A DNA stretch of 64,000 nucleotides from Streptomyces sp. NBC_00654 (GCF_026341775.1 NZ_JAPEOB010000005.1:68493-132492), one strand, 5' to 3'; positions 1 to 9,352 are shown, numbered from the stretch's first letter. Made by a program: numbers and translations. The notes: generated from the letters alone by a model not told the origin.

Positions 1-110
1 GCCCGTCTCCCATGTGACCGATACGGGAGCACCCGATCAACCCGTCCACCACGGGCCTGCTAGGCCTGGAGCAAGCAGTTCGCGGAGCTTGGGGTTTGGC
101 CGCTTGGACT

Positions 111-380
111 GGGGCTGCTTCGGTCCCTGGCTTGAGTCCCTGAGTAAAAGCGCAGGTCAACATGGTTCCTGCGCCAGAGTCAGGGGCTGAAGGGACTCAC
201 TTCCGGGGTTATAACTCCACTAGCGCGTGGGCGCGTATGCGCGAGCGTATGTATGTATGCCTTGTATCAGGGCTGGCTCATAATTAGAGATCTCAGTCCC
301 TTCAGTCCCTTCTTGTAGGGCTGAAGGGCGCTGACCTGCAGTTTTACTCAGGGACTCAAGCCAGGGACCGAAGCAGCCCC
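111..380. repeat. Long inverted repeat in putative replication region
   Basis: Bases 111-149 and 342-380 are a perfect 39-bp inverted repeat. With small mismatches the similarity runs on to about 160 and 331. The spacer carries shorter copies of the iteron-like motif. No gene can be supported between 1 and 684. The position just upstream of a primase-polymerase/helicase pair suggests a replication origin or replication control region, which is an inference. An element end is the alternative. Confidence 0.6.
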
Positions 381-654
381 GCCCCTGTCCGGGCCACTCA
401 GCCCCTTCCCGGGGGCCGGTCGCGGGCGCCGTTCTTCCGCCGACGACTCGATCTCCCGACGTCGGCGACGCGCCCTCCACCCTGCAGGGCCTGAAGGGAC
501 TCAAGGGACCGGGAATCTGATAGAACGGCACGCGGGGCGAATCCGCCTGTCTCTGTGGATCCACGTCATAGACTCTCTTCCGAAAGTGAGTCCCTTCAGT
601 CCCTTCGGGCGCTGAGAAACCCTGCGAGCACCGGCTTCCAGGCAGGGACTCAAG
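187..654. repeat. Iteron-like cluster of AGTCCCTTCAG half-sites
   Basis: An 18-bp direct repeat (AGTCCCTTCAGTCCCTTC) is found at 295-312 and again at 589-606. Inverted or variant copies (CTGAAGGGACTCA type) lie at 187-200, 491-509 and 645-654, and 187-200 is an exact inverted match to 586-599. Such iterated sites in front of a replication initiator are typical of plasmid or actinomycete integrative-element origins. No experimental link can be seen here. Confidence 0.5.
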
Positions 655-684
655 CCCAATGGCCGGACCGACGAGGACAACTTC

Positions 685-859
685 GTGCAGCGCCCCCGTG
701 AGACAGGCTCAGTTGCTTCCCCTGCCGGGTTGGTGGCTCCGCTTGCTCTTGCACGTTGGTGTGCCGGAAACGGCTGGCCCGTTCACCCCTTGGCTGCGGG
801 CCGGAAGACGCCGGCAGCCAACTGTTCCTCCTGCAGGGAACACCCACACGACGCGGCAG
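685..859 (+). pseudogene. 5' fragment of bifunctional primase-polymerase gene, cut by IS21
   Basis: A GTG at 685 opens a frame with an N-terminus typical of actinobacterial prim-pol proteins (ALARWCAGNGWPVHPLAAGR, then a Cys/His-rich SSCREHPHD). The reading frame runs into the IS at 860. Joining base 859 to base 3185, so that only one GGCAG is kept, continues in frame into CPCLPAGRPCHG of the downstream part. Together these restore the Cys/His cluster normal for the family. The frame has a stop at 613, so 685 is the best start seen. This is the native N-terminus now separated from the rest. Confidence 0.8.
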
Positions 860-932
860 TGTCGGCAACGGCCGAATTTGAGGCCAGTTTGGGCGGTTGA
901 ATTGTGGGCCGTTTTGCGGTCTTGGTTGGTTG

Positions 933-1772
933 TCAGTCGTTGTCGGTGGGGGTGGGGACGCGGCCGAGTTTTCGTCCTCGCATGCGGTAGGACTCGCCTT
1001 TGAGGGAGTGGACCTCTGCGTGGTGGACGAGCCGGTCGATCATGGCGGCGGCCACGGTCTCGTCGCCGAAGACTTCTCCCCAGCGTCCGAAGGGCTTGTT
1101 GCTCGTGACGATCACACTCGCTCTCTCGTAGCGGTTGGCGATCAGCTGGAAGAAGAGGTTGGCCGCTTCGGCTTCGAAGGGGATGTATCCCACCTCGTCG
1201 ATCACGATCAGCGGGTAGCGGCCGAGTTTGACCAGTTCTTCCTGGAGTTGCCCGGAGCGGCGGGCTGCGGCGAGGCGGTCCACCCATTGGGAAGCGGTGG
1301 CGAAGGCCACGCGGTGTCCGCTCTGGCAGGCCCGGACGGCGAGGCCGGTGGCGATGTGGGTCTTGCCGGTTCCGGGCGGGCCGAGGAAGACCACATTCTC
1401 TTTGCCCGTTATGAAGTCCAGTGTGCCCAGATGCGCGAGCTGTTGTCGCGTCAGACCGCGCAGATGGGCGACATCGAGTTCCTCGATGGTCTTGATCGCG
1501 GGGAAGTGGGCAGCCCGGGTGCGGCCCTCGCCGCCGTGGCTGTCGCGGGCGGACACCTCGCGTTGCAGGCAGGCGACCAGGTATTCGGTGTGGGTCCAGG
1601 ACTCGGCGCGGGCGCGTTCGGCCAGACGTTCGGCGGCGTCCAGCAGGGTGGGTGCCTTCATCGCGCGGGCGAGAAATGCCAGGTCCGAGGCAGTCTGATG
1701 GCCGGTGGGCGCTGTTTTGTCCGCGGTTTTCGCCGGGCCTGGCCGGGAGCCGGCCGCTGGGGTGCGGGGCAT
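933..1772 (-). CDS. istB: IS21 helper ATPase IstB
   Basis: 279-residue AAA+ ATPase that works with IstA in IS21 transposition. The Walker A motif GPPGTGKTH lies near residue 110, and a Walker B-like VIDEVGYIPF follows about 65 residues later. Length fits the IstB family. The ATG at 1772 overlaps the istA stop by one base (TGATG), the usual istAB translational coupling. No frameshift is seen, so the gene should be functional. Confidence 0.93.
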   Translation of the reverse strand: MPRTPAAGSRPGPAKTADKTAPTGHQTASDLAFLARAMKAPTLLDAAERLAERARAESWTHTEYLVACLQREVSARDSHGGEGRTRAAHFPAIKTIEELDVAHLRGLTRQQLAHLGTLDFITGKENVVFLGPPGTGKTHIATGLAVRACQSGHRVAFATASQWVDRLAAARRSGQLQEELVKLGRYPLIVIDEVGYIPFEAEAANLFFQLIANRYERASVIVTSNKPFGRWGEVFGDETVAAAMIDRLVHHAEVHSLKGESYRMRGRKLGRVPTPTDND

Positions 1773-3070
1773 CAGGTGTCCGCCTCCTCTTTCCCGCCGC
1801 CGCCCTCAATGAGGGTGAACATCCGGTCGTAGGTGTCCAGTTCGCGCTGTTCGACTTCGACGCCGAGGTTGTTCGGTGCCAGGGCGGCAGTATGGGCGGT
1901 GGCCGCTCGGGCGGCCTGCTGATGCCAGACCTCTCCGCGCAGGAGGCGGGCCGCCTCGGCGTGCTCGGGGTCGGTGAGCGTCTGGTGGCGGGCCCAGCAG
2001 CGCGGGTGCCGCGCCACCGTCTCCGTCCCGGCACCGGCGCTGGGGGTATCGGTGAGGGTGACCGTGATGTCCTCGTTGTCCGCACGGACCAGGACGCGGT
2101 GACCGATCGCCCGGGGGTGGACGGAATAGTCGCAGGTATCGACCCGGATGTAGTGGTCACGGCCGATGCGGGTCTGAAAGCGCCACCAGTGGGGCGGGGC
2201 GACCGGCGGGACCGGGAGCATCTGGGCCCGGTCGGACTCCCAGCGGTCCGTCGGCCGAGCGGCGATTGCACGATGGGTCCTGCGGTTGGCGATCTGCAGC
2301 CAGCCGGTGAGCTGGGTGTTGAAATCGTCGGGGCCACTGAACGTCCGCCCGGGCAGGAAACTCGTCTCCAGGTAACCATTCGCGCGTTCCACCAGGCCCT
2401 TGGCCTCCGGGTCACGGGGCCGGCACAAGTGGACCTTCACCGCGAGCAGCCCCGCGAACGCCGCGAACTCGGAAGTCAGCTTTCCTCTGCCGATGCCTGC
2501 CTCATTGTCCCAGACAAGCGTCCTGGGGACTGCTTGCCAGCCGTCGGCCAGCAGCCGCCAGTGACCGTCGATCAGGTCGCCGGTCTGCCGGGAGGGCAGC
2601 ATCCGGGCGGTGATCATCCGTGAGTAGCCCGAGACGATGACCAGGACCGGCGGGCGTCCACTCTGGCCGTAGCCGAGGGGGATATCCACCGGCGGAAACC
2701 ACAAGTCGCACTGCGCGAGCTCACCGGGCTGATAGACCGTCCGCGATACCGGATCCACCGGCAGATACACCGGCCGCAGCTCACGCACCCGGTCCCGCAG
2801 GATCGTCAGCCCGCGTTCCCAGCCGATTCGCTCCGCGATCACAGTCACGGGCATGGTCGGGGTCTGCCGCAGCAGCTCCCGGACCGCAGGTTCCACCGCG
2901 TCCACCGCAGACCCCTTCGCCGCCCGCCGGTACTGCGGGGGCCGGTCCGAAGCAAGAGCCCGTAGCACCGTGTTCCGTGAAATCCCCAGCTGTCGGGCAA
3001 CAGCCCGCGCGGACAGTCCTTGAGCCCGGTGCAACCGGCGGATCTCAGCCCAGTCCTCCACAAGGATCAC
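1772..3070 (-). CDS. istA: IS21 transposase IstA
   Basis: 432-residue DDE transposase. It has an N-terminal helix-turn-helix (SARAVARQLGISRNTVLRAL). The rve catalytic core shows the first Asp in QCDLWFPP, the second in LVWDNEAG and the Glu in KGLVERANGYLE. The frame is open back to 3142, but the GTG at 3070 is preceded by GGAGG at good spacing and starts at the usual IstA N-terminus, so it is preferred. Followed directly by istB. Confidence 0.9.
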   Translation of the reverse strand: MILVEDWAEIRRLHRAQGLSARAVARQLGISRNTVLRALASDRPPQYRRAAKGSAVDAVEPAVRELLRQTPTMPVTVIAERIGWERGLTILRDRVRELRPVYLPVDPVSRTVYQPGELAQCDLWFPPVDIPLGYGQSGRPPVLVIVSGYSRMITARMLPSRQTGDLIDGHWRLLADGWQAVPRTLVWDNEAGIGRGKLTSEFAAFAGLLAVKVHLCRPRDPEAKGLVERANGYLETSFLPGRTFSGPDDFNTQLTGWLQIANRRTHRAIAARPTDRWESDRAQMLPVPPVAPPHWWRFQTRIGRDHYIRVDTCDYSVHPRAIGHRVLVRADNEDITVTLTDTPSAGAGTETVARHPRCWARHQTLTDPEHAEAARLLRGEVWHQQAARAATAHTAALAPNNLGVEVEQRELDTYDRMFTLIEGGGGKEEADT

Positions 3071-3126
3071 CCTCTCTTCCTCCCGCTCCAGAGACCCTGA
3101 AGCCAGAATGATCAAGAGATCGCAGA

Positions 3127-4095
3127 GTGGCTCACTTTTCATCCGCCGTCCGTGGTATCCATTTCACCCGTTGCCGACAGGCAGCCTGTCCCTGCCTCCC
3201 CGCAGGACGTCCCTGCCATGGTTTTCATGCGGGGACCACAGTCCCGGACAGGATTGAGCGCTGGTGGAATGACAGCCCCCACGCAGGTGTGGGCGTGGCC
3301 TGTGGCCCGGCCAGCCTGGTCGTCATCGACATCGACGCGCATTCCGTCGCAGTCCCGGAGCGAAACCGTCTGCTGCCAGGCATCCCGATCCACGAGTCGG
3401 TCAACCTCAATGGTCTCGTCTCGGGCTTCGACACCCTGGCGCTGCTCGCCGCGCTCAGAAAGCAGCCGTCCCCCGCGGAGGATACGAACACTCTGAGGGT
3501 CCGTACACCGTCCGGCGGGCTGCACGTCTGGTACCGCAACCCGTCTCCTGCCATCCGCTACCGGTCGTCCACCGGGTCAAGCCCGAAGGTCGCGCTCGCC
3601 TGGCAGGTCGATGTCCGGGCACACGGTGGGTACATCCTCGCGCCGGCAACCCGCACCTCCCAGGGCACTTACGAAGCCGTCGGCCCCACCCGGCTGCCTG
3701 CCCCGCTGCCGGACTGGCTCGCCGCGGAACTGACCCGCACCGGACACGTCCTGACCCCAGACCGACCGAGAACCCCGCGCGCACCGCTTCCCTCAGCGCG
3801 TGCAGCCCGCAGCCCGCAGCGCGCGCACCGGGTTCTCGATCCGCTCGTCGCCGCCGTTTCCGAGTGCGCGGCGACATCAGAGGGCGCCGGGTTCACCGAA
3901 AAGCTGAACCGTGCAGCCTTCACCGCCGGGGGCCTGGTGGCCGCCGGCCATCTGGACGACCTAGCTGCCCGGCAGCTCTTGGTGAACGCGGCCGAGACTG
4001 CCCGGCCCTGGCAGACAGCACGCAACGAGAAGATCATCCATGACGGTCTCGCCGCCGGGACCGTCCGCCCGTTCCACCTCGAAGGACGTTCATGA
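3127..4095 (+). pseudogene. Primase-polymerase, IS21-truncated 3' portion
   Basis: Prim-pol domain of a replication primase that makes primers and extends them. The native sequence starts at 3185, after the duplicated GGCAG; the upstream part of the open frame, from an ATG at 3127, is IS end sequence. Visible family features are the rest of the Cys/His cluster (CPCLPAGRPCHG), the metal-binding VVIDIDAH and LHVWYRNP. The C-terminal third is helical. The stop overlaps the helicase start by 4 bp (ATGA). The chimeric 322-residue product from the IS start lacks about 58 native N-terminal residues. It may or may not be active; the intact gene was 685-859 joined to 3185-4095. Confidence 0.82.
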
Positions 4096-5627
4096 GCAGC
4101 GCCGAGAGCACGCGTTTTGACGCAACTGCCGCCGCTCAGCAGATGCTCGATCTTCAAGAAGAGGCCCCCGCCCTGCCTGCGCAGGCATCGACTCCGAAAT
4201 CTGCGCCGGGGATCTCAGCCGTTCCGCCGGCCGGGCATGCGGGTGGACAACTGCCCTCCACCCTGACCGACCGCGGTAACGCGAAGCTGTTCGTCCGTCT
4301 CTACCGGGACGAGTTCCGGCATGTCGAGGGACTGGGCTGGTTCTCCTGGGACGGCTACCGGTGGAAACGCACCGGAGGAGAGAAGGCTGCTCTATGGGCG
4401 GCAGGGGAGATGGCCGAGGAAATGCCGGAGACAGACCCCCGCGGCCTGTTCAGCGACCGCGAGCTCCACGTCCACAAGAAGCGCACGCTGTCGACCACCG
4501 GCATGAAGGCACTCCTCGTCCAGGCGAAAGCCTCCCCGGACCTGTCCCTGGATCCCGACACCCTCGACGGGGACCCCTACGCCCTGTGCACCCCCGAAGG
4601 TGTCGTCGACCTCCACACCGGCCGGCTCCGCAAGCCGGACGCCACCCGGGACTTCCACTCACGAGCCACCAGCGTCGCCCCCCAGGCCATGCCCACCCCC
4701 CGCTGGGACCGCTTCCTCACCGACACCTTCGGCGACGACGCCGAAGGCCGGGAAATGATCGACTTCCTGAAACTGCTCCTGGGCTACTCCGTCACCGGCG
4801 ACGTCGGCGCGCAGGTCCTGCCCTTCCTCCACGGCCAGGGCAAGAACGGCAAGTCCGTCCTCCTCGACGTGATGATCCAGATCCTGGGCGACTACGCGGA
4901 CGCCGCCCCACCCGGCTTCCTCATGGACCGCGGCGCCTTCTCCGAACACTCCACCGAACTCACCGAACTCCACGGCCGCCGCCTCATCGTGTGCAGCGAA
5001 CTCAAACCGAACGACAAGTTCGACGAGGCCCGCGTCCGCCTCCTCACCGGCGGCGACAAAATCAAAGCCCGCCGCATGCGACAGGACTACTTCTCCTTCA
5101 CCCCCACCCACCACCTCTGGCTCCTCGGCAACCACCGGCCCGAGGTCTCCACCGGCGGCTTCGCCTTCTGGCGCCGCATCCGGCTGCTGCCCTTCGAACG
5201 AGTCGTCTCCGACGACCACAAGATCGACAACCTCGCCGTCGAACTCGTCCGCGACGAAGGCCCCGGCATCCTGCACTGGCTCACCGAAGGCGCCCGCCGA
5301 TACCTCGCCACCCGCGACCCCCTCACCGGACCCGACCGCGTCCGCATCGCCACCACCGCCTACGCCAACACCGAAGACCACATCGGCCGCTTCCTCACCG
5401 AATGCTGCACCCGCGACACCGAGACCCACCCCGACCTCCGCGTCGAACAAGGCCTCCTCTACACCGCCTACAGCTCCTGGTGCACCGCCGGAGAAGGCAT
5501 CCGCCCCGCCACCGCACGCACCTTCGCCACCCGAGTCCGCCAGGAACTCGCCCTCGCCTCACCCTCCGACATGATCAAATCCAACGGCCGAAAGTTCTAC
5601 CCCGCCCTCGCCCTGGCAGCCGAGTAG
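4092..5627 (+). CDS. P4/D5-type primase-helicase (superfamily 3)
   Basis: 511 residues, resembling the phage/plasmid primase P4 family: an N-terminal D5-like domain followed by a superfamily 3 helicase. Walker A is GQGKNGKSVLLD near residue 255. Walker B-type residues lie around LIVCSELK. Motif C, with its Asn, is HLWLLGNHRPEV. It would unwind the origin and act with the upstream prim-pol, to which it is translationally coupled by ATGA. This pairing is usual for replication modules of actinomycete integrative elements and plasmids. No Rep nicking protein is visible nearby. Confidence 0.85.
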   Translation: MSSAESTRFDATAAAQQMLDLQEEAPALPAQASTPKSAPGISAVPPAGHAGGQLPSTLTDRGNAKLFVRLYRDEFRHVEGLGWFSWDGYRWKRTGGEKAALWAAGEMAEEMPETDPRGLFSDRELHVHKKRTLSTTGMKALLVQAKASPDLSLDPDTLDGDPYALCTPEGVVDLHTGRLRKPDATRDFHSRATSVAPQAMPTPRWDRFLTDTFGDDAEGREMIDFLKLLLGYSVTGDVGAQVLPFLHGQGKNGKSVLLDVMIQILGDYADAAPPGFLMDRGAFSEHSTELTELHGRRLIVCSELKPNDKFDEARVRLLTGGDKIKARRMRQDYFSFTPTHHLWLLGNHRPEVSTGGFAFWRRIRLLPFERVVSDDHKIDNLAVELVRDEGPGILHWLTEGARRYLATRDPLTGPDRVRIATTAYANTEDHIGRFLTECCTRDTETHPDLRVEQGLLYTAYSSWCTAGEGIRPATARTFATRVRQELALASPSDMIKSNGRKFYPALALAAE

Positions 5628-5791
5628 ATGAAAACCCACCCCCACCACACACCCCTGCCCCCACATCCCGGACCGCTCTACGATGGAGAGGCCCACACCA
5701 GCACGGACAACCCACAGCCCCACGGGCAGGAAAACAACCAAAGCACCGGACAGACCACCACCGGCGCAGCCACACAGGAGGGAACGCGGCC

Positions 5792-6175
5792 ATGAGCTCG
5801 CTACTGACCGAGAGCGACCTCACCGACGAAGCCCGCATCGTGTGGCTGGAAAACCCCGACACCCTCGACTACGTCCGCCAGGCCCTCGACAAAACACCCC
5901 GCCGCCGCAACAAACCCCGCTACGCCCGCGACGGCCGGATGATCGGCTACACCGAACTCGACGAGACCGCGGACGCCGATCCCGACAGCGGCCTCTACCG
6001 CAGACGTGTCTTCTTCCTCCTGCCCCACGACCGCGACACGGCTCCCGATGGCGTCTACCGTCAAGGCGCCCCCGGCGAGGCCGTCGACCCACGGACCATC
6101 GAGCCCAGGAAAGTCGGGGAGAAAACCCCCCGCTCCCAGCAAGGCGACGCCGCAGCCGTTTCCGCGAACCGATAG
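5792..6175 (+). CDS. Hypothetical protein of the replication module
   Basis: 127 residues from ATG 5792, which is preceded by AGGAGGG at 5776-5782. Not recognised. The protein is acidic at the N-terminus (SSLLTESDLTDEARIVWLEN) with a central Arg-rich stretch (KTPRRRNKPRYARDGR). It is co-directional with the helicase, 164 bp downstream. The last 30 residues are low in complexity and end just before an IS3 remnant, so the native 3' end may have been replaced. A longer frame that reads through the helicase gene in another phase is not credible. Confidence 0.6.
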   Translation: MSSLLTESDLTDEARIVWLENPDTLDYVRQALDKTPRRRNKPRYARDGRMIGYTELDETADADPDSGLYRRRVFFLLPHDRDTAPDGVYRQGAPGEAVDPRTIEPRKVGEKTPRSQQGDAAAVSANR

Positions 6176-6248
6176 CACACCCCACGACCTCGCGAGCGGG
6201 TTCGGCGCGGTCACGATGGCGGTGGAGGGCTTCGACGTTTTCGCTGGG

Positions 6249-6470
6249 CCGGGTCCTCATCGCCTTGATCTCCGCGGACTCCTCCGTGGTTGTCCCCGGA
6301 CGCTGCCCGGAGTTGATCTCGTTCTGCCTGACCCAGTTCCGCAGAGTCTCGGCCGAGCCGATTCCGACCTTCTGGGCGACCGCCCTCAGCCTGGCCGACT
6401 GGTTCGGGAAATCGCCACGAATCTCAGCGGCCATACGGACCGCTCGTCTGCGCAGCTCAAGGGGTACGAG
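6249..6470 (-). pseudogene. IS3-family orfA remnant
   Basis: Translated minus strand shows the helix-turn-helix half of an IS3 OrfA: LELRRRAVRMAAEIRGDF, then VAQKVGIGSAETLRNWVRQ and GQRPGTTTEESAEIKAMR. Similarity stops after that. The leucine-zipper end of OrfA and all of OrfB are missing. A dead fragment about 75 codons long. Confidence 0.75.
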
Positions 6471-6700
6471 GAAGGGCGTGGAATGCCGTTGTTGGGACGG
6501 CGCTCTGATCGGGCTGGTGGAGAGGCAGCCGGCGCCATTCCCGCATAAGGGCTCGTGGGCCCAGGGATTCGTGTCAGGCGTTGCTCCGGCTGCCCGTCGA
6601 CCAGCCCGACCCGGCTTGGGTGACGGAGAAGGGACACCGCTTCCGCTGCCCAGTTCGACCAACAGCAAAGCGATATGCGGCGTCTGTTCATTGCTGTGCG

Positions 6701-7942
6701 TCAGTCTGGCGTAGCCGTAGGTTTGAACATGACAATCTCGTTGTAGAGCTGGTCTGTCCGCAGGCAGTGGTGCAGACCGCTGAGGAGTCGGTTGCCCACG
6801 TGACGCAGTGCCGCTGCGTACCCGTCACCGCGTTTGCGTCGGGTCTCGTACAGGGCCCGGGATCCGGGGGATCGGGTGAGGGAGCCGAATGCCCAATGAT
6901 GCACTGCAGCCTTGAGCGTCCGGTTGCAGACATTGCGGTGGACAACTGAGTGGCTGCTGCCGGAGGACCAGGTGATTGGGGCGGTGCCGGCGTACGCGCG
7001 GAGCTGTCGGTGTGTGGGGAAGCGGTTCAGGTCGTCGCCGATCTCGGCGAACAGCCGGGCGGCGGTGATCGGGCCGCACGCCGGAAAGCTCCGGTAGATC
7101 TTGTAGTGGGGGTGTGCGGAGAAGGCGACGTCGGTCTTCTCCGCGAGTTCGTTGGCGTGTTGACAGACGATGTCCAGTTCAGCGATGAGGAGGCGGGTGC
7201 GGGTGCCCATGGCCTCCTCAGTCTCGGGGTGTTGTCGTAGGCGGGGCTGGGAGAACAGGTTCTGCAGGCGTGAGGCCTCATGGTCGAGGAGACGGAGTCG
7301 TCCGGCGGCAGCGAGGGCGTTGTAGATATTGAGTTTGGACAGTGCTGCTGCATGGCGAGGAGTTGGGGCCAGTGTGAGCATCGCACGGGCTTCGGGCCGC
7401 CGCAGGCCGTGCTGCATGCCTGCCCAGGCCTCGACTGCGGCGGGGAAGAACAGGCCGAGGTGTGCGCGTAGCCGGACCATGATTGTGCGGGCGTTCTCCG
7501 CGCTGGCGGCTTGGGCACGGGCGAGCACGGTGATGGCTGCCGCCTGGTCGGACGTTGCGGGTGCGGTCCGACGGCGGGCAGGGTTCTGCCGAATGATGTC
7601 GGCCAGCAGGGCTGCGTCTCCCCGGTCGCTCTTGGAGACTGCTGCGGAGTGGCGGCCGCGGTAGCGGGACGTCACGGCCGGGGGAATGACTATCACGGGC
7701 TGGCGGTGGCGCAGCAGCTCGGTGACCAGCAGGCGACCACCTTCCTCGATCGCGATCGGGACCTGCCGGCGGGTGAACCGGTGGCTGGTTGGATTGAGTG
7801 CGCGCAGCGCGCCGAGTATCTCTCGCACGCCTTCCGGCGATTCGGGCACCCGAAGGTGCGTCACGAGGGAACCCTCATCGTCGAGGATCACGAAGTCCTG
7901 CAAGCCCCATGACCAGTCGATTCCGGCCCACCATCGCCGCAT
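6701..7942 (-). CDS. IS110-family transposase
   Basis: 413-residue DEDD transposase/recombinase. The RuvC-like N-terminal part has GIDWSWG (Asp at residue 9), AIEEGG and KSDRGDAALLAD. The C-terminal Transposase_20-like part has YRSFPACGPITAARLFAEIGD and RLRAYAGTAPIT-type sequence; the serine expected to be catalytic is likely within TWSSGSSHSV. ATG 7942 is preceded by GGAGGTG at 7 nt. The frame is open further upstream, but that region carries no family sequence. Members of this family use a structured bridge RNA from the element end; see findings. Confidence 0.9.
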   Translation of the reverse strand: MRRWWAGIDWSWGLQDFVILDDEGSLVTHLRVPESPEGVREILGALRALNPTSHRFTRRQVPIAIEEGGRLLVTELLRHRQPVIVIPPAVTSRYRGRHSAAVSKSDRGDAALLADIIRQNPARRRTAPATSDQAAAITVLARAQAASAENARTIMVRLRAHLGLFFPAAVEAWAGMQHGLRRPEARAMLTLAPTPRHAAALSKLNIYNALAAAGRLRLLDHEASRLQNLFSQPRLRQHPETEEAMGTRTRLLIAELDIVCQHANELAEKTDVAFSAHPHYKIYRSFPACGPITAARLFAEIGDDLNRFPTHRQLRAYAGTAPITWSSGSSHSVVHRNVCNRTLKAAVHHWAFGSLTRSPGSRALYETRRKRGDGYAAALRHVGNRLLSGLHHCLRTDQLYNEIVMFKPTATPD

Positions 7943-8080
7943 CCCAGCACCACCTCCACGAAGGTGGCATGTATGCATCACGCAGCCACCTGCACCACCA
8001 CCGGGGGTGTTGTGCAGGACAGACTCAGAAAGGGTGATCTACGGCCCACCGGATTTCACCGGCGAGGAGCCCGCCGGCGG

Positions 8081-8469
8081 GTGACGGCCGCGACGGACAA
8101 GGCCGAGTCCTTCAGCCGGTTCTCCCAGTGGGCCGGCTTCGGCATCCAGGGCGTCCTCGCCGACAATGACCCCACCGAGCAGGAGAAGGCGATGAAGTCA
8201 ACGCCCTGCTCACCAACCCGGTCATTCTTCACAACGCCCTGGACATTGCGGAGATCGTCGGCCAGTTCCTGGAGGAGGGCCGGAAGATCGAACCGGAGGA
8301 CCTGGCCCACATCTCGCCGTACCTGACCGAGCACATCAAACGGTTCGGCGAGTGCTCCACCCACGAACTCGGCATCCAGCCCGAGGTGTACGACCCGAAG
8401 CTCGACGTCGACTTTACCCAGCTCCGCGACCAGGACCTGTGCGCCGAGGGCTTCGGGACAGCGGCCTGA
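8081..8469 (+). pseudogene. Tn3-family transposase, C-terminal fragment with frameshift
   Basis: Translation gives the conserved C-terminus of Tn3 TnpA: VTAATDKAESFSRFSQWAGF, GVLADNDPTEQEKAMK, then, after a 1-bp deletion near 8197, NALLTNPVILHNALDIAEIV and LAHISPYLTEHIKRFGE, ending at a stop 8467-8469. The preceding three quarters of the gene are absent here. A separate N-terminal TnpA fragment lies at 11.7-13.3 kb on the same strand, in the wrong order for a single gene. Confidence 0.8.
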
Positions 8470-8552
8470 TCGGGCGAAGTCGGGCGGCAGTTCGTCTGAG
8501 ATGTCGGCCATGGCGTCGGTGGTGAACTTGCACTCGCCAAGGGGCGACGCTG

Positions 8553-9272
8553 TTATTTCTCGGTCTTGAGGCCGTGGGTGTGCCGGATGGTGGAGACGTT
8601 GGGGGTGTGCTGTACCGCAGGTGGCTGACGCAGCCCGGGCAGTGCGGGTCCCAGTGGACGTCCCGGTGGCTGAAGGGGGTGCGGCTGACGTGGTGGATCG
8701 GGGGTTCGACTGTTGTCGTCCAGGAACAGGCTTAGCAGCGGTCCGCTGAGGGTGTCGGTGTCGAGCGCCGCCTCGGTGTGGTGGGCTACAGCGTTCAGCA
8801 CGGGTACCAGACCGGAATACTCCGTGCCCGCTGCGTCGAGCTGTTCCTGCACCGCGTCCCACCAGGGGTGTGGTGCAGGTGGTCTGGTGTGGGTGCAGCC
8901 GGGCTCGAAACGCTCGGTGCACCGACCGTCGCGCCAGCACGCGAAGCCGTTCATGCCGTCCCCGCCCCGTAGGACGCTGAAGGTCTCGGTGCCTTGGGAC
9001 AGTGCCGACAGGGGGCCGGACATTGCGCCCATGACCCCGTACTCCTCGAAGCAGAACGACCAGTCGTCCAGGGCCCCGGCGCGTAGCACCGATCCTTCTG
9101 TCCCGCTGAGCTGTACGGCCTGCTGTCGAGTCAGGATCTGGGCGGTTCGGCTGTCGGCCCCGTACCGGGCCAGCACGTCGTGCGGTGTGATGCAGCGGGT
9201 GAAGGTCACGCACCACATCACCGTACTCGGATCTGTGACCCATGCCCACGGCATGGGCGGGGATTCTTCCAC
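8553..9272 (-). CDS. DUF6461-like protein
   Basis: 239 residues from GTG 9272, chosen because AAGGAG lies 9 nt upstream; ATG 9254 is a second option. The N-terminus reads WVTDPSTVMWCVTFTRCITP, then DVLARYGAD, matching the pattern I associate with DUF6461 proteins of Streptomyces. Central SFCFEEYGVMGAMSG is also typical. The last 40 residues are Pro/Arg-rich and may not be conserved. Function unknown; probably cytosolic as no signal peptide or membrane segment is seen. Monocistronic. Confidence 0.75.
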   Translation of the reverse strand: MEESPPMPWAWVTDPSTVMWCVTFTRCITPHDVLARYGADSRTAQILTRQQAVQLSGTEGSVLRAGALDDWSFCFEEYGVMGAMSGPLSALSQGTETFSVLRGGDGMNGFACWRDGRCTERFEPGCTHTRPPAPHPWWDAVQEQLDAAGTEYSGLVPVLNAVAHHTEAALDTDTLSGPLLSLFLDDNSRTPDPPRQPHPLQPPGRPLGPALPGLRQPPAVQHTPNVSTIRHTHGLKTEK

Positions 9273-9352
9273 GTCGTTGATCTCCTTCGGCTCCACGGAA
9301 GGGCCCCGAAAATCATTCTCGGGGCCCTGGCTGGGCGGTGCGGCGTCCAGTA

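Larger units (their letters stand above)
860..3179. mobile_element. IS21-family insertion sequence, complete
   Basis: The ends are the perfect 12-bp inverted repeats TGTCGGCAACGG (860-871) and CCGTTGCCGACA (3168-3179). They are flanked by a 5-bp target duplication GGCAG at 855-859 and 3180-3184. The 2320-bp element encodes istA and istB on the minus strand. It splits the primase-polymerase gene. Intact ends, a clean duplication and open transposase genes point to a recent insertion. Confidence 0.93.

Noticed and set aside
709..2415. 568-residue minus-strand frame across istB and istA
   Set aside because: Arg/Pro/Ser-rich frame-shadow of two clear IS21 genes; no family pattern.
4361..6175. 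604-residue plus-strand frame overlapping the helicase
   Set aside because: Most of it is an Arg/Pro-rich shadow of the helicase gene. Only the last 127 codons, from ATG 5792 with its own ribosome binding site, look real.
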